A DNA stretch of 21,297 nt from Halobacteriales archaeon QH_10_67_13 (GTDB lineage Archaea; Halobacteriota; Halobacteria; Halobacteriales; Haloarculaceae), in NCBI GenBank assembly GCA_003021335.1, contig PXQL01000084.1, positions 6,229 to 27,525 of the forward strand. Reading direction: 5' to 3'. The position numbers and the translations under genes are program-made. Below, in pieces: positions 1 to 7,696 of this stretch; position 1 is the stretch's first letter, and the number at the start of each line of letters is the position of its first letter. The notes under the pieces were generated by a model that made no database searches, was not told the DNA's origin, and saw nothing but the letters and a program-made list of their open reading frames with translations.

Positions 1-88
1 CCCACCAGGCCTGGACGAGCCCGAACTCCTCGGGCGCGCCGGGGGGGATCTCGCGGGGCGGTACGGGGTCCTGTGGTGTTTCAGTCAT
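1..88 (-). CDS. cobA: Cob(I)yrinic acid a,c-diamide adenosyltransferase, N-terminal fragment (cut by window edge)
   Basis: Reading the minus strand from an ATG at 88-86 gives 29 codons that run off the window. They end in PEEFGLVQAWW, which I recognise as the stretch just before the P-loop of haloarchaeal BtuR/CobO-type ATP:corrinoid adenosyltransferases (the family normally continues with a GDGKGKTT P-loop). The enzyme transfers the adenosyl group of ATP to cob(I)alamin precursors, giving the coenzyme form that glutamate mutase needs. The ATG lies inside the end of cbiA (8-nt overlap), so it is the last visible gene of the cobalamin operon and probably translationally coupled. No catalytic motif is inside the window, so the call rests on this short N-terminal match and the operon context. 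Confidence 0.7.
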   Translation of the reverse strand, partial: MTETPQDPVPPREIPPGAPEEFGLVQAWW

Positions 89-1385
89 CGGTGATCGTCT
101 CGAGTGCCGTATCGAACACGCCGCTCTCGGCGTGGAAATGCGTGTAGGTTCCGAGCGTCCGGTATTCGGTCAGCCCATCGCGGTCGCCGTCGATTCCCCG
201 GCCGCGCTCGACCGCGAAGGCAAATGTCGCGTCGCGGGCGGGACTGGCCGTCGAGTAGTGAAACTCCTGGCCCCGGAGTCGGTCGCCGGAGGCTGCGACG
301 AGGCTCTGGCGGGTGGCGCGGAGTTCGACGTGACCGAGCGCCTGGTACCGCTCCCGGAGCCGGACCGAACAGGGGAGCACGCCGGCCATCTCGTAGGTCT
401 CCCCGTCGACGGTCAGGGTCTCAGCGAGTGCCATCAGCCCGCCGCATTCGGCCACCACGGGGAGGCCCTCGCTCGCGCGGTCCGCGAGCGTCGCCATCGC
501 AGCACTCCCGGCGAGCGCAGCCGCTTGGCGTTCGGGGTAGCCCCCGGGCAGGTAGACGAGATCGCAGACCGGAAGCGTATCGCCGGCGGTCGGGGCGAAC
601 GTGACAACATCTGCCCGCCGGGCGAGGCGGTCGCGCACGCTCGGATACACGAACTGGAAGGCGTCGTCCCGGGCCACCGCGACGGTCACTCCGGTCGGCG
701 GCGCGGGTCGGGTCGGCGGCGGATCGGGAGGAACGGCCGCGAGCGCCGCGATCCGCTCGGGGCGGAGGGGGGTCGCGGCCGCCTCGAGCGCGGAATCCTC
801 GACGGGGGCCTCCTCGCCGCCGTGGAGCCCGAGGTGTCTGTCCGGAACGGCGAGTCCCTCCGCCGGCGGGATCCGACCGCAGTAGGTGAGCTCCTCGGGG
901 AGTGCCTCGCGGATCGCCCGCTCGTGGGCGCCCCCACGAGTCCTGGTCGCGATTACCCCGGCGACATCGATCGCGCGCCCGGCGCGCTCGGCGTAGCGGT
1001 CGAATCCGTGGGCCGTCGCCGCGACGCTGGCCGCGCTGGCGCTCCCGTCGACGACCAACACCACCGGAAGACCGAGGCGCTCGGCGACCCCCGCGGTGCT
1101 CACGCGGTCGCCGTCGTACAGCCCCATCATCCCCTCGATCACGCGAAGATCGCCCTCGTCGCGGTGGTAGGTGCGCCGGAGTCCGGCCTCACCCTCGAGC
1201 CACGGGTCGAGCGTCCGCGAGGGGCGGTCGGCGACGACGGCGTGGTGGCTCGGGTCGATGAAGTCGGGACCGACCTTCGCCGGGGCGACCGACCGACCCG
1301 TCGCCTGAAGAGCCCGGACGACGGCGAGTGTTGCGACGGTCTTGCCGGCGCCGGACTCGGGGGCGGCGAGCACGACGCCGTTCAC
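81..1385 (-). CDS. cbiA: Cobyrinic acid a,c-diamide synthase CbiA
   Basis: This is a 434-residue glutamine- and ATP-dependent amidase that amidates the a and c side chains of cobyrinate. The N-terminal half is a dethiobiotin-synthetase-like ATPase domain with a P-loop at residues 9-16 (PESGAGKT) and the family motif KVGPDFIDPSHH at 37-48. The C-terminal half is a class I glutamine amidotransferase, with LPGGYPE at 279-285, the nucleophile Cys314 in AECGGLMAL, and HFHAE near 416-420. Length is normal and I see no lesion. The start is the GTG at 1385-1383, which overlaps the cbiZ stop as GTGA. Longer frames upstream lie inside cbiZ and lack family similarity. It is the sixth gene of the minus-strand cobalamin operon, followed by cobA with an 8-nt overlap. 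Confidence 0.93.
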   Translation of the reverse strand: MNGVVLAAPESGAGKTVATLAVVRALQATGRSVAPAKVGPDFIDPSHHAVVADRPSRTLDPWLEGEAGLRRTYHRDEGDLRVIEGMMGLYDGDRVSTAGVAERLGLPVVLVVDGSASAASVAATAHGFDRYAERAGRAIDVAGVIATRTRGGAHERAIREALPEELTYCGRIPPAEGLAVPDRHLGLHGGEEAPVEDSALEAAATPLRPERIAALAAVPPDPPPTRPAPPTGVTVAVARDDAFQFVYPSVRDRLARRADVVTFAPTAGDTLPVCDLVYLPGGYPERQAAALAGSAAMATLADRASEGLPVVAECGGLMALAETLTVDGETYEMAGVLPCSVRLRERYQALGHVELRATRQSLVAASGDRLRGQEFHYSTASPARDATFAFAVERGRGIDGDRDGLTEYRTLGTYTHFHAESGVFDTALETITDD

Positions 1386-2107
1386 GGTCGAAACACCGCC
1401 GCTCGCCGGTCGGTACTGACCCCGTGGTCGGCCGCGGCGACCGTCTCGGGGTACTCGCGATTGGGGTACCGCGAGCGCAGGCTTGCCAGGACCGCCTCCC
1501 TGACACACGCCCGGGCCGCCGCCCCGACCGGCGTCGCCGATCCGGTAAACTGCACCGACTCCCCGGTCGGGTCGTGTCCGACGACGATCGCGTCGGTCGT
1601 CGTGCCGGGAACGCCGGCCTCCGAGAGCAGCGTCGCGGCCTTCACCTCGGCCGCGACCGCGACGAGATTCGCGAGCGCGCCGCCGGCGAGGTTTCGCGCC
1701 GTCCCGACGAACACGTTGACCGTCCCGGCGGGCCCGCGGTCGTCGTCCCGGGGCGGGGAGTCGTCACCCGGCGACACATCGGGTGCCGGTACCGGCAGGG
1801 CGGCGGGATTCGACAGCCCGGCGGTGGCGTAGACCTCGACAGGACCGCACCGGGCGCCGCGCAGGTGATCGAGCGAGACGCCGGTAAACAGCGTCGGGCC
1901 GGGACGGTCGAACCCGGCCCGGTCGCGCCGCTGTGCGGCGTAGGCTCCGAGGTCGACCTCCGGCCAGCCCTCCGGAACCGAGACGTTGTACGCGGTCGGA
2001 GCCCGCTCGGGGCCCCCGTTCCATCCGGTCGAGAGCCACTCCGTATCGGGGCGGTCGAGCCGGAGCACGCCGTCGCGGACGCTCGCGGTGAACAGTCGAT
2101 CAGCCAC
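1382..2107 (-). CDS. cbiZ: Adenosylcobinamide amidohydrolase CbiZ
   Basis: This 241-residue enzyme cleaves the aminopropanol side chain from adenosylcobinamide to give adenosylcobyric acid, the archaeal route for salvaging external corrinoids. Family signatures are STGWNGG near the N-terminus, then GVSLDHLRGARCGP and TAGLSNPAA in the middle. The C-terminal part holds NVFVGTARNLAGGALANLV and an AIVVG segment. The GTG start at 2107-2105 overlaps the last 8 nt of the upstream aminotransferase gene. The longer open frame runs into that gene as Ser/Arg-rich nonsense, so I reject it. Its position between nucleotide-loop assembly genes and cbiA suggests that salvage and synthesis are co-transcribed here. 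It appears complete. Confidence 0.92.
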   Translation of the reverse strand: MADRLFTASVRDGVLRLDRPDTEWLSTGWNGGPERAPTAYNVSVPEGWPEVDLGAYAAQRRDRAGFDRPGPTLFTGVSLDHLRGARCGPVEVYATAGLSNPAALPVPAPDVSPGDDSPPRDDDRGPAGTVNVFVGTARNLAGGALANLVAVAAEVKAATLLSEAGVPGTTTDAIVVGHDPTGESVQFTGSATPVGAAARACVREAVLASLRSRYPNREYPETVAAADHGVSTDRRAAVFRP

Positions 2108-3032
2108 CGGCGAGCACCCCGAGCAGTCGGTCGTTTTCCTCGGGCAGCCGGATCGCCACCCGGACGTGGCTGTCGAGCCCCCGGAACGTACGGGCGTCCC
2201 GGAGCGCGAGCCCGGCAGACTCCGCGGTCGCGAGCAGGCCGTCGGGGTTCTCGAGCTTGAGCAGGAGGTACGGCGCCTCGGAGGGGGCGACGTCGATCCG
2301 CTCGCGCTGATCGAGTGCGGCGGCGACGCGCTCGCGTTCCCGTTGCACCCGCCGGCGGGTCTCGGCAACGGCGAGCCGCTCGCCGAGTTCACCGGTCGCG
2401 ACCGCGTATCCCGCCCGGAGCCCCGGTAGCCCGAACAGCTTCGTCAGCGACCGGGCCACGACGACCCCGTCGGTGCCGGCGAGCGAGAGTCGGTCGGTGA
2501 ACCCGAGAAAGGCCTCGTCGACGAGCACGACCGTACCGGCGTCTCGACACCGTCCGACGAACGAACGCAGCGCGGCGTCGTCGTAGGCGGTGCCGGTCGG
2601 ATTGTTCGGGTGACAGACCACCGCCATCGCGTGTGGTTCCGGATCGGCACCGAACAGGTCGTCGTGAGGACGGTAGACCGGCTCTCCGCCCTGGAGTCGC
2701 ACCTCGCGGGCGTACTCTCCGAAGCTCGGGACCGGAAGCAGGACCGAGTCGCCGGCGGCCACCGTCGTCGCGATCGCGAGCCGGATCGCAGCGAGCCCGC
2801 CGGCGGTCGGGATGACCGCGGCCGGGTCGCAGTCAACGGCTGCGGCCGCGGCCCGACGGAACGCCCGGGGTTCGTCCGGGTAGCGCTGGGCGCGCTCCAA
2901 CGCGGCGTCGTAAACCTCCGCGACCCCGTCCGGGGTCCGAGGGTTCGTGTTCGCACTGAAATCGAGCACCGACGGGTCGTCGCTGCCGCCGTGTGGGACC
3001 CGCTCGATCCGGTCGACAGACTCAGGATCCAT
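2100..3032 (-). CDS. cobD: CobD/HisC-like PLP aminotransferase (L-threonine-phosphate decarboxylase type)
   Basis: This 310-residue fold-type I PLP enzyme probably decarboxylates L-threonine-O-phosphate to aminopropanol phosphate, the linker that CbiB attaches to cobyric acid. Visible motifs are FSANTNP at 25-31, HPNNPTG at 141-147, VDEAF at 171-175 and SLTKLFGLPGLRAGY at 195-209, whose Lys198 should form the Schiff base. The ATG at 3032 overlaps the end of cobY by 11 nt. After GELGERLA (to about residue 221) the chain jumps straight to AETRRRVQRER. Relatives normally carry about 25 more residues there (a segment with an aromatic/Thr-Pro pattern), so an in-frame loss near 2361-2375 is suspected. 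The same fold includes HisC, but the operon context favours the cobalamin role. Confidence 0.85.
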   Translation of the reverse strand: MDPESVDRIERVPHGGSDDPSVLDFSANTNPRTPDGVAEVYDAALERAQRYPDEPRAFRRAAAAAVDCDPAAVIPTAGGLAAIRLAIATTVAAGDSVLLPVPSFGEYAREVRLQGGEPVYRPHDDLFGADPEPHAMAVVCHPNNPTGTAYDDAALRSFVGRCRDAGTVVLVDEAFLGFTDRLSLAGTDGVVVARSLTKLFGLPGLRAGYAVATGELGERLAVAETRRRVQRERERVAAALDQRERIDVAPSEAPYLLLKLENPDGLLATAESAGLALRDARTFRGLDSHVRVAIRLPEENDRLLGVLAGG

Positions 3033-3516
3033 CTTCGTCCTCCGTCCGCCCCAAGAGTCGCTCGGCGACCGCGGCGTCCGCGCGCCGGTTCACGTTGACG
3101 GCGTACCGCGCGTCGTAGGAGATCCGGATCTCGTCTGCGTCGTCGGCGACGACGTTGACCCCAGCCGGGACGACTGACCGCCCGTCGCGCTCGGTCGAAC
3201 GGTCGTAGCTCACGCCGAGGGCCGATTTTAGCGCCGCCGGGACGTACACGGCGAGCGAGCCCCGGCGCGCGTTGAGCACCCGATCGACGGCCGCGGCGTC
3301 GAGCAGCGGGAGGTCGGCGGCGACGGTCAGGGCGGGCGTCGAGACCCGATCGAGGGCGTAAGTTAGGTCGGCGACGTAGCCCTCTCCCGGCGCCGCGATA
3401 CGCTCGACGCCCCGCTCGCGGAGGTGCGCGCTGGTCGCCGGGGCCTGGGGGGAGGTCACCGCTCGAATCTCTCCGACCCCGCTGCCTTCGAGCGCGGCGA
3501 GCACGCGATCGACCAT
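3022..3516 (-). CDS. cobY: Adenosylcobinamide-phosphate guanylyltransferase CobY, N-terminus missing
   Basis: CobY is the archaeal enzyme that activates adenosylcobinamide phosphate with GTP to AdoCbi-GDP. The 164 residues here begin at MVDRVLAALEG and match the family from the middle of the Rossmann domain on: DLTYALDRV, VAADLPLLDA at about 83-92, PAGVNVV, and a C-terminal YAVNVN. CobY proteins normally have about 30-40 more residues at the front containing the GTP-binding motif of the form GGxGTR. Those are absent, and the ATG at 3516-3514 is only an internal methionine of the family. Immediately upstream the sequence is already the C-terminus of CobS, so the missing DNA would have held the end of cobS and the start of cobY. 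As written the protein should not bind GTP. Confidence 0.85.
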   Translation of the reverse strand: MVDRVLAALEGSGVGEIRAVTSPQAPATSAHLRERGVERIAAPGEGYVADLTYALDRVSTPALTVAADLPLLDAAAVDRVLNARRGSLAVYVPAALKSALGVSYDRSTERDGRSVVPAGVNVVADDADEIRISYDARYAVNVNRRADAAVAERLLGRTEDEDGS

Positions 3517-3520
3517 CGCA

Positions 3521-4249
3521 CGCGATCACCCCCGCGTGGAGCCCGGCCAGCCGGGCGAGTTCGTTGCTCGCACCGAATACGTCGCCGCTCACGCCCCCCA
3601 ACAGTCGACGGGCGAGCGCGAGCGTGCCTCCGGCGGTCGCGAGCGCCGCCACCAGTCCCACCGCAGCGGCTGGGTGCGGCCAGGTGAACGCGGCCGCCGG
3701 CGCGGCTATCGCGACAGAGCCGACGGCCGCGAGCCGACCCGATCCCTCGGTCACCCGGGCGCCGAGCCCGTCGTGGCGCGCGGTCCCGAGCCCCGCGAGG
3801 ACGCCGATACCGGCCTTCGCACCGACCTCTGTGGCGACGACCAGCCCCAGCGCCGCGAGCGGTAACTCCGCCAGCGAGAGCCCGGCCAGCCCCAGCCCCA
3901 CCACGGCGAGGCCCACGGCGAGCGCACCGCCGACGCCGACCGCAGTGTCTTTCATCACGGCGGCGCGGTCGTCGGGCCCGCCGTGGACGACCAGCGCGTC
4001 GCCCACGTCTGCGAGGCCGTCGAGGTGAGCGATCCCGGTGACGAGATACAGCCACGCGACGAACCCGAACGCGGCTGTCGGCGCCGGAACCGGCAGCGCG
4101 AGCGGGAGCGCCACCAGTCCCCCGACGAGTGCGCCCGCCACCGGAAAGACGAGCGGCCTCGCTCGGAACGCGTCCCAGGCGCGCTCGTCGGTGCCGACCG
4201 GGAGTCGAGAAAAAAAGCCCAGCGCACCCCGGAGCGCCGTCACCACCAC
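3521..4249 (-). CDS. cobS: Adenosylcobinamide-GDP ribazoletransferase (cobalamin synthase) CobS, stop codon lost
   Basis: CobS is an integral membrane enzyme joining AdoCbi-GDP with alpha-ribazole (phosphate). About 243 residues match: TALRGALGFFSRLPVG at the start, HLDGLADVGDAL (metal-binding HxDGxxD-type motif) near 75-86, KDTAVGVGGAL, and LGGVSGDVFGASNELAR near the end, set in long hydrophobic helices. Three tandem GTG codons (4249, 4246, 4243) overlap the cbiB stop; I chose the first because the family reads M-x-x-TALRGAL. After GVIA at 3521 the frame runs directly into cobY sequence in another register, so the usual final residues and stop are missing. Without a stop the frame stays open for about another 1.1 kb of nonsense. 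Confidence 0.88.
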
Positions 4250-5187
4250 GGTATCGCCTCCCAGAGTCCGGCGGCGAGCCAGACACAGACGCCGGCGGCG
4301 GCGATTGCCAGCACGCCGGCCGCCCGCACGACCTGGAGGCCGCGACGGGCGTGGTCGTCGGTCGGCAGCTCCGAGGCCGGGTTGAGGGCGTACCGATCGG
4401 GCTTGCGGAGCTGCACGCCCAGCGCCCCGGCGAGCGTCGCCATCGGCCAGCCCGCGTTCGGGGAGGCCGGGGCACGCGCCCAGCGGCCGGCCGCGATCAG
4501 CACGGACGGCGTCTGGGCCGTGGCGGCGATCAGCCCGGCCGTGAGTCGCGCGGGCACGTACATCACGGCGTCGTCTAGACGGGCGCTCGCCCACCCCAGC
4601 GGCTTCTCCCGGTACCCGAACATCGAATCGAGCGTGTTGACACCCTTGACCCACGCCGCCGCTCCGACCGCGACCGGAACCGAGATCGCCGCCCCGGCGA
4701 CGAAGGCGGCGAGCGGCGCCACGAGTCCGTCCGAGAGGTTCTCGGCGAGGCTCTCGACGACGCCGCTCCGAAGCTCGCCCGCCGACAGCCCGTCCGTGTC
4801 CCGCCCGACGAGCGCGCGGATCGGTCGGGTCGGATCGTCCCCGTCGCTTTCGATGGCGACGAGAGTCTCCTCGGCGACCCCGAGTAGCATCCGCAGGCTG
4901 ACGGCGGTAAACAGCAGGCCGCCCGCGAGCGCGACCCCAACCGCCCCCGGAGCGAGCGCCACGGGGACGGCGTAGACCGCCGCGAACCCGAGCGGAGCAC
5001 AGAGTGCCACGACCACTCCGACCGCTCGGGGGCGTTGCCAGTCCCGATCGAACGGGGTCACCGCCGCGCCGAAACGCGCGACCGGGTGGAGCCGCTCGGG
5101 GGGCTCTCCGAGTGCGGCCTCGAGAGCGACCGCGACCGCGAGCGCCCCTACGGCTGGGGGAACGGTGGACCCGGCGACCGGGCTCAC
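4240..5187 (-). CDS. cbiB: Adenosylcobinamide-phosphate synthase CbiB
   Basis: CbiB is a membrane protein that condenses cobyric acid with aminopropanol (phosphate) to give cobinamide (phosphate). Signatures are LGEPPERLHPV near the start, ESLAENLSDGLVAP, NTLDSMFGYREKPLGWASARLDD, and SPNAGWPMATLAGALGV followed by LRKPDRYALNP. Several hydrophobic segments are evident and length is normal. Two starts are possible. A TTG at 5226 would make 328 residues. The GTG at 5187-5185 makes 315 and is preceded at 8 nt by GGAGG, so I prefer it. It would follow a leader of about 30 nt from the GTATTTGTC box at 5241-5249. This is the first gene of the cobalamin operon, and its stop overlaps cobS. Confidence 0.93.
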   Translation of the reverse strand: MSPVAGSTVPPAVGALAVAVALEAALGEPPERLHPVARFGAAVTPFDRDWQRPRAVGVVVALCAPLGFAAVYAVPVALAPGAVGVALAGGLLFTAVSLRMLLGVAEETLVAIESDGDDPTRPIRALVGRDTDGLSAGELRSGVVESLAENLSDGLVAPLAAFVAGAAISVPVAVGAAAWVKGVNTLDSMFGYREKPLGWASARLDDAVMYVPARLTAGLIAATAQTPSVLIAAGRWARAPASPNAGWPMATLAGALGVQLRKPDRYALNPASELPTDDHARRGLQVVRAAGVLAIAAAGVCVWLAAGLWEAIPWW

Positions 5188-5240
5188 CGACTCGTCCTCC
5201 CGGTTCGCGCTGGTGTCATTGCCCAAATCTGCGTCGCGAG

Positions 5241-5249
5241 GACAAATAC
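5241..5249 (-). promoter_or_regulatory. Candidate TATA/BRE element of the cobalamin operon
   Basis: On the minus strand this reads GTATTTGTC, preceded by purine-rich GAAAGT (BRE-like). Transcription would start about 25 bp downstream, near 5220, giving a leader of about 30 nt with a GGAGG before the GTG of cbiB at 5187. The same nine bases occur in front of the adjacent regulator gene (6106-6114). Confidence 0.5.
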
Positions 5250-5276
5250 ACTTTCGCTACCGAAGACGCAGTTGTC

Positions 5277-6083
5277 TCACGCGGCTAGATCGAGGACCTC
5301 GTGGTCGATCTCGCGCTCGCGGAGAAGATCCGTCTGTGCCGAGAGCCGGTCGGCGACCACGAGCGCGAACACGTCCAGCCCGCGGGTCGCGGCCTCGGCG
5401 ACGGCCTCGATCGTCCCGAACCGGATGTCGGGATCGAGGTCGGCTCGGCGAGCGGCGGCGACGGCCTCGACCCCGGTAACCGCCACCAGGGCCGCCGACT
5501 CTGCGCCGGCGGCGACCGTCGTCGGATCGGTGGCGCCGCTGCCGCCGTTGCGAATCACCGGGACCGAGCCGACGGTGACGGTGCCGGGATCGAGCTCGAC
5601 CAGCCCCTCGAAGTCGGTGATCCCGACATCCTGGCCGGCCGCGGCGTCGGTGACCGCGACTGCCGTTGCCCCCTCGGAGTCGTCGGGGTCCGCGCGGAGA
5701 TAGCCCGCCCGCATCCGCATCGCGACGCGGTCGCCCTCCTCGATCGGGGCGGCGGCGATCGCGCTCTCGACCTCGATCTGTTCGATGACCTCGCCGGCCA
5801 CGTGATCGACGTACGCCTCCAGCCCGTCGGTCCGGGTGATGAGCCAGTCGACGCCCTCCTTTGTCGTCTTGTATCGGCCGCGTCCCTCGGCCTCGACGAA
5901 CCTGCTCTCGATCAACTCGCCGAGGTGGTTGCTCACCGCCTGCGGGGTGACGCCGACGGCGTTGGCGATCTCCCGCTGGCTGACTGCCGGCTGGTGTTGG
6001 GCGATCTGGACCAGGATCTGGTACTGGGTCGCCTCGCGCTTGCTCCGGAGCACGGCGGCTCGCTCGGCCGGCTCGTCTCCCAT
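5277..6083 (-). CDS. Winged-helix (MarR/ArsR-like) transcriptional regulator upstream of the cobalamin operon
   Basis: This 268-residue protein has an N-terminal helix-turn-helix: YQILVQIAQHQPAVSQREIA then VGVTPQAVSNHLGELIE at roughly residues 20-55, a wing with GRGRYKTTKEGVDWL, and a linker helix. The C-terminal ~150 residues form an alpha/beta domain of unknown function, ending in FALVVADRLSAQTDLLRER. I recognise it only as a conserved haloarchaeal HTH protein with a domain of unknown function, commonly labelled MarR-like. The ATG at 6083 is supported by a TATA-like box 23-31 bp upstream, implying a leaderless message. Its stop lies about 90 nt before cbiB on the same strand, so it is a good candidate regulator of the cobalamin operon and possibly of itself. 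This role is inferred from position and the shared promoter motif only. Confidence 0.85.
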   Translation of the reverse strand: MGDEPAERAAVLRSKREATQYQILVQIAQHQPAVSQREIANAVGVTPQAVSNHLGELIESRFVEAEGRGRYKTTKEGVDWLITRTDGLEAYVDHVAGEVIEQIEVESAIAAAPIEEGDRVAMRMRAGYLRADPDDSEGATAVAVTDAAAGQDVGITDFEGLVELDPGTVTVGSVPVIRNGGSGATDPTTVAAGAESAALVAVTGVEAVAAARRADLDPDIRFGTIEAVAEAATRGLDVFALVVADRLSAQTDLLREREIDHEVLDLAA

Positions 6084-6105
6084 CACCCGATTCAGGCGGC
6101 GGAAA

Positions 6106-6114
6106 GACAAATAC
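6106..6114 (-). promoter_or_regulatory. Candidate TATA element of the regulator gene
   Basis: On the minus strand this reads GTATTTGTC, centred about 27 bp before the ATG at 6083, the expected spacing for a leaderless haloarchaeal transcript. It is identical over nine bases to the element before cbiB. Confidence 0.5.
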
Positions 6115-6170
6115 GTTTGTGCTCGAGGGCGGTCGAGGTGGCCCACGGGCGTGAAACCGACGGCCGGCGG

Positions 6171-6563
6171 TCAGGCCGCGTCCTCGACTATGCTCGCGAA
6201 GGCGACGTTCTCGCGGACGTCCTCGATCCGGACGGTGGGCTCGTCGCCGGGGCGGGTCCCGGGGACGATCACGACGTACCCGCGCTCGACTTTCGCGATG
6301 CCGTCCCCCTGGTCGCCCAGCGACTCGACAGTAACCTCCCTGACCTCCCCCTCGTCGACCGGCGGCGCCGGCGGACCGTCGGCAGTCGGCGTCTCGTCGG
6401 TCGCCTCGGCCCCGCTTGGTAACACTGCGACGCGGTAGGTTCCCCCCGGCTGAACCACCCCGTGATCGACCTCTCTATCCGGGAGCTCGACGACGAACCG
6501 ACCGTCCCGCTCCTCGACCGTCGCGGTAAACAGACTCTTAAGCGAATCGTCGATCTGAACCAT
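6171..6563 (-). CDS. TRAM domain-containing protein
   Basis: This 130-residue protein has a C-terminal TRAM domain, a small OB-like RNA-binding beta barrel. It starts at about residue 68 with PPVDEGEVREVTVESLGDQG, continues DGIAKVERGYVVIVPGTRPG, and ends with VRIEDVRENVAFASIVE. The N-terminal ~50 residues (DDSLKSLFTATVEERDGRFV and following beta strands) match a conserved haloarchaeal extension, joined to the TRAM domain by a low-complexity Pro/Ala/Thr linker. TRAM proteins bind RNA and have been proposed as archaeal RNA chaperones. The ATG at 6563 is the only plausible start. It is divergent from sppA across 115 bp. I see no well-placed TATA box. It appears complete. Confidence 0.88.
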   Translation of the reverse strand: MVQIDDSLKSLFTATVEERDGRFVVELPDREVDHGVVQPGGTYRVAVLPSGAEATDETPTADGPPAPPVDEGEVREVTVESLGDQGDGIAKVERGYVVIVPGTRPGDEPTVRIEDVRENVAFASIVEDAA

Positions 6564-6678
6564 CGATCAAAATACGGTCCCATGGGGACTTAGCAGTTTG
6601 GGGGATCTGACGGTCCCGTTACCGCCGGGCTCCGAGCCCGTGCCAAGGGTTTTCAGTTCCCGACGGCACACAGAATGT

Positions 6679-7608
6679 ATGTCGAATGTGCGTTCGCTCG
6701 GCAGACTCGCGGTCGTACTGATCGGGACCGGCCTCGCGGTCGGCGTCGGAATCGGGGTGGTCTGGGGGGTGCCAGCCTTTACCGAGCTGAGCACGCTGGA
6801 TGCGGTCGTCGTCGCGGCGGTCGGGGCCGCCGGCGTTGGACTCGCCGGCCGGTTCGCGACGGACCTGTTCCCGGCCTACAACGTCGCGGAGGTCGAGGTC
6901 GGGGACGTGATCACCCGCGACGGTGCTGCCGGCCCGCTCCCGGGATCCGGCGGCGCCTCGGCCGACGAGATCGTCGAGCAGATCGAGCGGGCCGACGCCG
7001 ACGACAGCGCACAGGGGCTGATCGTGAAGCTCAACACGCCCGGCGGCGAGGTCGTCCCGAGCGAGGATATTCGCCGGGCTGCAGCGGAGTTCGACGGGCC
7101 GACGGTCGCCTACGCCGAGGACATCGCCGCCAGCGGCGGCTACTGGATCGCGAGCGGTTGCGACGAGTTTCACGCCCGGGAGACCAGCCTCGTCGGGAGC
7201 ATCGGTGTCAACGGCACGCAGCTCGGCCGGACCGGTCTGGCCGAGAAGGCCGGCCTCGAGTACCGGCGGTTCGTCGCCGGCGAGTACAAGGATTCGCCCT
7301 CGCCGTGGCGCGAGCTCGAGGATCGCAGAGAGCTCGAGGAGGCGTTCGTCCGGGACACCGAGGCCCGAGTGTACATCGGCGAGGAAGCCGCCGAGAACGG
7401 ACTGGTCGACGCCTGCGGCCCGCGGCCGGCGATGGAAGCCCGGCTCGCGGACCGGCTCGGCGTCGATGAGCTCCGGGTCGAGACCTTCGAACCGCAGCGC
7501 GGGGTCACCGACCGGCTCGGCGCCGGCGCCCGGTCGGTCGCGTACGCACTCGGAGCCGGCGCGGCGAGCGCGCTGCTCGGCGACGACGGTCCGCGGATCC
7601 GAACCTGA
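6679..7608 (+). CDS. sppA: Signal peptide peptidase SppA-like membrane serine protease (S49 family)
   Basis: This 309-residue protein has two N-terminal transmembrane helices (about residues 10-32 and 40-60) followed by an extracytoplasmic S49 protease domain. The core reads LIVKLNTPGGEVVPSEDIRR at 115-133, AEDIAASGGYWIAS at 146-159 with the presumed nucleophile Ser152, and LVGSIGV, then GEYKD with the presumed general base Lys204. The Ser-Lys spacing of 52 fits archaeal SppA. Between RELEDRRELEE and AFVRDTEARVYIGEEA (about 215-223) the family normally has some 25-30 more residues, so an in-frame loss near 7321-7345 is suspected. The catalytic dyad remains. The ATG at 6679 follows a weak TTTTCAG element about 25 bp upstream. 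An earlier TTG would add an Arg/Pro-rich leader that does not fit. Confidence 0.87.
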   Translation: MSNVRSLGRLAVVLIGTGLAVGVGIGVVWGVPAFTELSTLDAVVVAAVGAAGVGLAGRFATDLFPAYNVAEVEVGDVITRDGAAGPLPGSGGASADEIVEQIERADADDSAQGLIVKLNTPGGEVVPSEDIRRAAAEFDGPTVAYAEDIAASGGYWIASGCDEFHARETSLVGSIGVNGTQLGRTGLAEKAGLEYRRFVAGEYKDSPSPWRELEDRRELEEAFVRDTEARVYIGEEAAENGLVDACGPRPAMEARLADRLGVDELRVETFEPQRGVTDRLGAGARSVAYALGAGAASALLGDDGPRIRT

Positions 7609-7613
7609 AGCCG

Positions 7614-7654
7614 GGTCGGTGCGTCCCGAAGACGGGCGCTCGGCGCCACCGACC
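7614..7654. terminator. Inverted repeat between convergent genes, possible terminator
   Basis: GGTCGGTG at 7614-7621 pairs perfectly with CACCGACC at 7647-7654, with smaller GC hairpins between the arms. It lies between the convergent ends of sppA (7608) and the histidine kinase (7697). No U-rich tract follows, so a terminator role is only a guess. Confidence 0.3.
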
Positions 7655-7696
7655 GTCGACGGTCATATGTGGGCCGAGCGGACGGGCGCGACGGAC

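Noticed and set aside
132..1832. Very long plus-strand open frame (566 codons) over cbiA and cbiZ
   Set aside because: It is antisense to two clearly recognised genes and Arg/Gly-rich with no family motif. Long shadow frames are expected in DNA this rich in G+C.
2444..3520. C-terminal extension of CobS by about 360 residues
   Set aside because: Downstream of GVIA the frame is antiparallel in character to cobY and cobD codons, low-complexity Arg/Gly/Ser. CobS proteins end here.
6564..6580. GTATTTTGATC as a TATA box for the TRAM gene
   Set aside because: It lies only a few bases before the ATG. Transcription would begin inside the gene and no alternative start exists downstream.
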